64,000 nt of DNA. Source: Ophiura sarsii (taxonomy: Eukaryota; Echinodermata; Ophiuroidea; Amphilepidida; Ophiuridae). A program made the position numbers and the translations under genes. Positions 57,660-64,000 of this stretch are shown here, piece after piece. The stretch covers positions 2,467,353-2,531,352 of the forward strand of contig CM069442.1 of NCBI GenBank assembly GCA_035610835.1. The letters are read 5' to 3'. The notes beneath the pieces were generated by a model that was not told where the DNA came from, made no database searches, and saw only the letters and a program-made list of their open reading frames with translations. Every line of letters begins with the position of its first letter. Positions within the stretch are counted from its first letter, which is position 1.

Positions 57660-59105
57660 ATTAGTCGGGTATGGGGTTACCGTGCACCCCACCCACCCCA
57701 CAGGACTCCCCCAAACCAACTTTTTGACTTACTTTTATGGTCCTAAAACATATTCAGGATGTTACCAAATATATTTTGGTACGTTAAGGGGTTATTCAAG
57801 ATGGCGTCCAAAATGGCCGCCAAATTATGGCAATCAAAATGTATGGTAAAAGTATAGTTTTAAAAGTGGAATGTATGTATTTAGACCACTAGACACTCAT
57901 ATCCAGAACTTTTGCTTTGTTAACACACCTAAATCCAAGATGGCCGCTAAAATGGCTGCCAAAAATGTTAACATTCTATAAATTGGCATATGAACCAAAA
58001 TGTATGATCAGATCTACAGCCACTAGGCTTTATCGTAGACATGTAGTGAATGCTGTCCCATTAGATTTGGGGGTATAGGTATTACATAGTTTTACAAAAC
58101 AATTGTTTTAGGTCATTTGATATCAAATTAATCATTTTGGCATCAATTTTGGAAAGTGATACAGAATCAGAATTGTCACAGAGGTGGGCCTTATCAGTTT
58201 AGAACATACTAGTTGGTGAATTTGATGTAATATACACTCACAATCTATTTTGGATTACCATACACTCATGTAGACTATATTTACATTTACAGCGGCCATT
58301 TTGGTGGCCATCTTGGATTTAAAGTACATTGTTACAATGCAAATATACTGGATAGGAGTTACTAGTGGTCTAATACATACATCCCAATGTTAAAACTATA
58401 ATTTCATCATATATTAGTTCAGTCATTATGGGATCTATTTTGGTGGCCATTTTGGATTATTAAGTATGTTAACAAATCAAAAAATATTGGATATGAGTTA
58501 CTAGTACATACTAGTTACTAATACATACATCCCATCATTAAAACTATATTTTCATGATACATTTTGGTTAATATTATCCCATTTTACTGAATTCAAAATT
58601 GGTTCAGTCATTTTGGGACCCATTTTGGGCGCCATTTTGGATTTTTAACTATAATAACAAAGCAGAATACTGGACATGAGTTACTAGTGGTCTAACACAT
58701 ACACCCCATCGTTAAAACTATACTCTGATCATACATGTTGGTTCATATTATGCCAATTTATGAAATTTTACCATTTTTGGCGGCCATTTTGGCGGCCATC
58801 TTGGGTTTAGGTGTGTCAACAAAGCAAAAGTTCTGGATATGAGAGTGTAGTGGTCTAATGCATACATCCAACTATTAAAACTATACTTTCACCATACATT
58901 TTGATTGCTATGTCATTTTATGAGATCTGACCAGTTCTGTCGGCCATTTTGGACGCCATCTTGAATAATCCCTTAGCATAGCAAAATTATTTTTGGTAAC
59001 ATTCTGAATATGTTTTAGAACCATGAAAGTAAGCAAAAAAAAGTTGGTTTGGGGAGTCCTGGGGAGAAGGGGGTGTACGGTAACCCCTGTATATACCCGA
59101 CTAAT
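57660..59105. mobile_element. Foldback element with ATGGCGGCC-type repeats (1.45 kb)
   Basis: Arms ATTAGTCGGGTATGGGGTTAC...CCACAGGACTCCCCC and GGGGAGTCCTGGGG...GGTAACCCCTGTATATACCCGACTAAT extend for at least 160 bp into the element. The core has 5-6 degenerate units, alternating in orientation, of GTGGTCTAATACATACATCCCA + TTAAAACTATA plus CCAAGATGGCCGCCAAAATGG. No coding sequence. Confidence 0.8.
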
Positions 59106-59699
59106 ATGTGTTCTTGTTTTAGAAAATATTAAAAATTACTATATAGAAACACTATGTTTTTCAGTATCCAGACACATTTCCCCAGCTAAGTTTGAATAGT
59201 TTTTGATACCCAATGTGTCATGCTATGAGACTACAATCACGTTATTTTAATTCACTGCTGGGATAAATTCCTGCAAGCGATTGAAGATAGCCCTATTTTT
59301 ACATAAAACATCAAGATATTTGAGGGGGTCCTAAGTGGGACCCCCCTGGTGAGGAAGAAGGAGTTAAGTAAAATTTGGTTTGATCTTCACAATACTAAAC
59401 CCATGTACTTACAATATTTTAACTTGATTAAAAAATAATTTGACAATGGACATCAAGATTACAAGTATGAACATTATGCAAAAATGGGCAATTATATGCA
59501 ATTTTGGGAGATTTTGGGGCTTAAAAGGGGCTAAAACTTGATGGGGCACAAAATCCAAGCTATAGGGGCCAGAATTTTCAAACCTTGTCAGCATGAATAT
59601 TTTATCAAGTACATATACTAAACCAAAAAAGAGCAAAATCCGACAACCTTCATGTTCCGCCCACCATTTGGTTTTCTCAGGCACGCACTCTTAAGGACA

Positions 59700-61065
59700 T
59701 TATAGTTATTGGGTATATTTATATTCTCTTGGAATGCAAGTTTCACACTTTCTCTCTCCATCTCATTTCTTATTTTCATGACAAGAAATTCACATTTTTT
59801 CTTTGTGAAGCTAAATTTGCAACAACAAAAAAAACTGGATTGTGTTGATTACACTTGGACCACTCTGGCCCTCAATCCATGCACAAAAGAAATGAATAAA
59901 CACCCTTTCAAAACAATTTAACAGTTATATCATCTCACATCAACAAATATAACCCCCACGCTAACTCTCCATATATTAGATTAAATATGGCTTTTTACAA
60001 TGTTTGATAAACAATGACTTTTATAATTATCCTCCTTATTACTAGTGATGGCTATGTACATCTCATCCACAAATTACTATATCACATGATGTTTACTGTA
60101 TCTAACTGTGCGGGAGGGAGGGGTGAAATATTTTAGAAACAATACTAAACCCTTAAATCACAACTTTAATTCATTATTAGGATTGACTTTTATAAGACAA
60201 CCCAACAATCTTTCCTCCATTGAGGTATATTGGCTTTCTTGAGGCAGTGATCTCATCATGCGTCTACTCCAAGCATGGCATTTATACAGCGGGCCATACG
60301 AAGGACAAAATGACATCAGTGTATGCCGCATGTTCATGCCACTGTCTTGAGGGAGCCTGGGGAAGGGGGATAATAACAATACTTCTTCTACATAAGTAAA
60401 ATCCGTCAATTTCTTCTTTTTTTAATGATTTTTGCCAATTTGGGATCCAACCCAATATGCTATGCTTTGTAGAGCCGTAGAGCAGTACATCCAAATACCC
60501 CTTACATATATGTGACGTGATCAGCAAAATGAGTCGCAAGTCACAAATGTTGATTTGAGACATAGGAGAGAATTTGGTTTGTTTTCTATTGCTTTTTAAA
60601 ACCTGTCATTCGCTCATATCTTTGGAATTAATTGTCCATTGTTAATGGGGATTTCTGCATATTGTTGACAATATTATCAAGTAGAAAACTCAAAATGTGA
60701 CATTTTCCTGGTGGTATCCCTGAACCTCATCCGCATTTAAACACCATACTCCTATGGAATGTTTGGTAATAATGTTCTATGCCGTAAAACATCCACATGT
60801 AATACAAGAACTGATACTACATGTTATAAACCCTGACAAGTTGGGTTTTTTGTTTCATCCGTACACAATACATGCCCTTTTCACCACCTCACCTCTCGTA
60901 TCCTTTCGCTAAAAAGGCCATTCCATTTTGCCCCCTTCCACGCCGGGCTCTTTATAATTTGGGTGTATTATACTTCAAATCACAATGCCTTAAGATTTTT
61001 TTAGAAATTACATACATTTTTATAGCAGTAAGAGGATCAGAGGAGAGGATCTAACAGAACAGACT
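59700..61065. other. Intergenic DNA, nothing coding
   Basis: No exon or repeat supported; frames up to 93 codons without motifs. Confidence 0.4.
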
Positions 61066-61068
61066 CTC

Positions 61069-61212
61069 TTAAAGGCATAGGTCCACTTTGCGGTAGAACT
61101 AGCTTACACTTGTTCATATGGTGAAGGATGAAATAGAGTTAAGATGAAGCAACCTCAACCTTGAGATATTCCCAAAGGATCTGACTGGTAAGAGTGGACC
61201 TAAGGGTTTAAG
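61069..61212. mobile_element. TTAA-flanked MITE (about 136-144 bp)
   Basis: TTAA + AGGCATAGGTCCACTTT and GTGGACCTAAGGGT + TTAA. Short, non-coding, in keeping with TTAA-specific transposition. Confidence 0.65.
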
Positions 61213-61214
61213 CA

Positions 61215-61790
61215 GGGGCTCCCATCTCATCTCTTTTTTTTTACTTGAGGGACATTGTTTTTAAAGGACATTCTAAAGGGCCAAATGATCCATTTTCCTT
61301 TGATTTGGCGAGCCTAAATTGACCCACATGCGCCACTTGACAATCCTAAGGTTTTGATGGCGGCTGCAATAATAAATATCAATTGCATTGGTGGGTGACT
61401 GGGATCCAATAGACTAACATGTATCATAGTAGAATTATAGTATAAATTGATGAACACTTTATTATGAGGCGACTCACATGCATGTTCCTCGTTTCAAATA
61501 GCGCCCTCTAGAATCTGGCTGTCAATTGCTTGTCTCTATTGGTTGGTCCGTATAGAATGTACAGAATGAATTAAATACAGTATAAATAGTGACTGTCAAC
61601 TTACAGGTGATTTTAAATTATGTTTACATCAAATCTACGATAAAAAGAATTACGAAACTCAAAATTTGTAACCCCTGTTTTGAGCCACCCTGTATGTGTG
61701 ACTAGTCGTGACTAGTCATGTTAAATGTACAAATCAAGCATGAATAAGCGATACAGGTCAAAATATGTGTAGTGAAATAAAGAGATACTA
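61215..61790. other. Intergenic DNA, nothing coding
   Basis: A GAGCCACCCTGTATG end-like fragment near 61680 resembles the CACCCTGTA terminus of the CAGGGTG elements. Confidence 0.4.
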
Positions 61791-62130
61791 AGGAGAAAAA
61801 AGCTCTAATTATCTTAAGGAATAAATAAAATAAATGGATGTTTTGAAATAATTGGTAGCATCATTGCTTGGATTTCCAATTTTTCAAGCAAACTTTTGCC
61901 CTCAACACTTTCCATGTGGCTTTTGGTTTTACCATATACAAAACAGATTTTTCCGAAACCTTTCCCAACATTCAGGGTCTATCCAAGGGATAACTGAATC
62001 AATACTAGGCATGTTTGTACTTATTTCAATGCATTTCACATGGTGATTCCAAATATGGTAATGAAATTCAACAATTTTGAAATTTTTGAAACATGTTGTG
62101 AATTTTTGGAATGTCGTCTGCAGCCAATGG
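61790..62130 (+). repeat. Interspersed repeat family C, copy 2 (empty site)
   Basis: Matches the flanks of the 49624-50980 element: GGTTTTACCATATACAAAA uninterrupted at 61924-61942, then GAAACCTTTCC...CCAAATATGGTAATGAA...TTTTTGGAATGTCGTCTGC. Confidence 0.75.
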
Positions 62131-62529
62131 AAAGTGTCAAAGTCTCTATACTTGCTGCTCAACTCCGTTTGTCTTCTGCAAGGGAGTACAATTTTTTTCT
62201 TGGATAAAAAAATGTTGCAACGTTACACAGACGATGACTGCAGTTTAGTAGTTGTCCTATATTCAAATTTATATTTTTAATTAAAATAAATTTGAATATT
62301 GCATACTGATCAAGCCTGCACTGAAATCACTGCTACTGCAATGGTAATAACACCATGCTTACGTTTCATTATATATCATGCTTTCAACAATCCCATTAAT
62401 CGTTGGACAAAAATTAAAAAGAGCATTTTTTTTCTGAACTTAAAGTTACAGATAAATTAACACAAAATGTTGGATTTCTTTAACAATGATATATTGGCCT
62501 TATATTTCTTAATCTAGGTGATTCTGAAC

Positions 62530-63520
62530 CCCTGGATTTCAACTCTTTTGTAGCACAAGGGTTCCCAGTATCACTTCTATACGACCACCTTATAGGAAGA
62601 AGTCTGTATCTCTTTTCTAGTCTAAGGCCACTTAAAATTAATTATTTGTTTCTTGTAGCACCGGCCTTCCAAATGTGAAGAGGGAGGGCAGTTTTTATTG
62701 TTATTTTTGACTAAATTGACACTTGCACAATGCTGTTTCACACCATACGTATATTGCCAGCATCTTTCAGCAGCATCAGGAAAATGGTGAGGCCCTTTTT
62801 TCTTTTCAAATATATGAAGGTTAGACCCCTCGAGTTCTATAAAACACATGAATGTGACTGTAGTTGATTAATACACAATAAGGCCTATCAAACGTCAACA
62901 TTTCAGTATGAGAAACTCAATTTATGAAAGTGAGGAGGGAAGGCTACGAGAAGCAATTTTTCAAAGTGGCCTTACACTCAGTACACCTTCTTGTACCATC
63001 ATGTCCAACATCACTTCTCCACTACCACCTTTAAGGGGAAAGATTGTATCTCATACTGAGATTACACTCAGAATACATCCTTTTGCAAAAAAGAACAAGC
63101 ATCACTTATCCACAACTACATTATATAGGAGAAAGAATGCATTTAATGATCCGTCTACATTGGTATACTAGCCATTAACAAAGTGTCAGTTACCCCATCT
63201 CCAAGACAACCTTAAAAGATTGAATCTCATATTGAGATTGCACCCAGAATACATCCTTTTACAATACGGTCAAGGAAAAAGGATGCATATAGTGATCAGC
63301 TTTTATTTCATATACTTCCTTTTACCATAGTGCCAGGTATTACTTCTCCATGACCACCTTGAAGGAAAAGGGTGTATCTGCTATTTGGTTTGCACACAGT
63401 ATATCTCCTTTTCCCAAAGTTTTGATTATTTCTTCTCCATGGCCACCTTATAGGAAAAAAGGTGTAACTTTTTATATTCAATTTACACAGTAAACTACTT
63501 ATTTCCCAGTGTACACTTTC
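62530..63520. repeat. Degenerate tandem repeat, unit about 90-110 bp
   Basis: Recurring blocks ATCACTTCTCCANNACCACCTT, AGGGGAAAGATTGTATCTCAT, GAGATTACACTCAGAATACATCC and TTTTGCAAAAAAG in the same order at about 62560, 63000, 63090, 63190, 63340 and 63430. Copies have diverged strongly. Confidence 0.65.
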
Positions 63521-63680
63521 GCACAAGGGTGTATGTGAAAAGATTTGCCCTCACTGTGGGAAAAAGGGACTTACTTATTATCAACATATATGAGAGATAC
63601 ACCATTTTGACCAAAAAAGGTGATGATATTCTCCCTCTATAGTATAGATATATCATATTTGTTAATATCTTTAATTGTGC

Positions 63681-63797
63681 CTACACGGCTGTCTGTATAG
63701 GTTTTGTCTTGTCTAGTCGCTTGAGTCCTACCGTCTTACACACCCAACCGGCAAAGTCAACGTCCATCTTCTCCGATATGTCGGCAAATTGATGGTT
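63681..63797 (-). CDS. Putative last coding exon of a gene beyond the right edge
   Basis: On the - strand a strong acceptor (TTTCCCCCCGCATACAG) is followed by 38 codons in phase 0, NHQFADISEKMDVDFAGWVC then KTVGLKRLDKTKPIQTAV, and TAG at 63681-63683. The sequence is protein-like (balanced, no low complexity), and the other two frames close early or lack such composition. Not part of any repeat seen in the window. I do not recognise the family; the rest of the gene would lie beyond 64000 or in the last 200 bp. ATTAAA near 63671-63676 lies very close after the stop and may not be the true poly(A) signal. Confidence 0.5.
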   Translation of the reverse strand, partial: NHQFADISEKMDVDFAGWVCKTVGLKRLDKTKPIQTAV

Positions 63798-64000
63798 CTG
63801 TATGCGGGGGGAAACAAAGAGGAGAACAAATACTCAAATTAAAGGGGCACTAAAAAATCCTTCGCGGATCGAGGAGCCCTCAATTTTTTCAGAAGGTAGG
63901 TTTTCAGTTTTTCACATATACGTAATGCGTACACATGTACTAACTGCCACCTCAAATTATAGAGCTTAATTTGTAATATTTTATGTAAAATTCATAAATT

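Larger units (their letters stand above)
56057..59697. mobile_element. Giant foldback element (about 3.6 kb, arms about 570 bp)
   Basis: The left arm (56083-56650) and right arm (59120-59682) are inverted relatives: CCTGAGA, GAACATGAAGGTTGTC, TGGATTTTCTGCCCCAT, TTTTATCCCAGCAGTGAATT and TGGGGAAATG are found in order on opposite strands. Inside are two smaller inverted-repeat elements (57201-57363 and 57660-59105). Arms have diverged, so the element is old. No transposase frame. Confidence 0.75.

Noticed and set aside
57522..57746. 74-codon frame MRPLASRGVQRRMYSS...
   Set aside because: Crosses the left end of the 57660 foldback element and has no motif or splice support.

Overview
The window is animal (metazoan) nuclear DNA: AT-rich, with GT-AG introns of 0.3-8 kb, TTAGGG-type hexamer repeats, many long poly-G/poly-C runs and a very dense load of DNA transposons, non-LTR retrotransposons, a Penelope-like element and tRNA-derived SINEs. 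The mix suggests a marine invertebrate, perhaps a deuterostome such as an echinoderm or hemichordate, but nothing seen here fixes the species. There is one 100-N assembly gap (957-1056).

Host genes. One gene can be rebuilt completely: 13 coding exons on the + strand between 7447 and 29792, all with GT-AG borders and compatible phases, giving 739 residues. The N-terminal half is helical/coiled-coil. The C-terminal 340 residues are basic, Ser/Thr/Pro-rich and carry four S-x-I-P motifs, the known docking motif for EB1-type microtubule plus-end proteins. I do not recognise a named orthologue. At the right edge (63681-63797, - strand) there is a plausible last coding exon of a second gene that continues beyond the window. 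From 29.9 to 63.6 kb I see no convincing host exon.

Layout. 1-7.1 kb: a CCACCACAAA low-complexity block, an assembly gap, poly-G and polypurine tracts, copies of a short repeat, and decayed non-LTR reverse transcriptase remnants on the - strand. 7.4-29.8 kb: the coiled-coil gene, whose introns hold a Harbinger-like MITE, mariner-like MITEs, a complete 5.46-kb piggyBac element (TTAA duplications, spliced transposase with DDD motif), a hAT MITE, a Mutator-like MITE, SINEs, a head-to-head pair of Penelope-like fragments and a 26-bp minisatellite. 30-42 kb: MITEs, a 40-bp minisatellite, and a 2.66-kb CR1/L2-type LINE inserted into a CACTATAG-ended MITE. 42-52 kb: a family of terminal-inverted-repeat elements, a 1.74-kb element with a motif repeated about every 185 bp, nested insertions, and a 1.36-kb TA-flanked element whose empty site is found elsewhere in the window. 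53-64 kb: nested foldback elements (the largest about 3.6 kb), a degenerate tandem repeat, and the edge exon.

The main story is nested transposition. At least six element-within-element insertions can be read directly from target-site duplications, and they give a relative order of events. All coordinates come from reading by eye; no database search was run, so family names rest on target-site length, terminal sequence and protein motifs.
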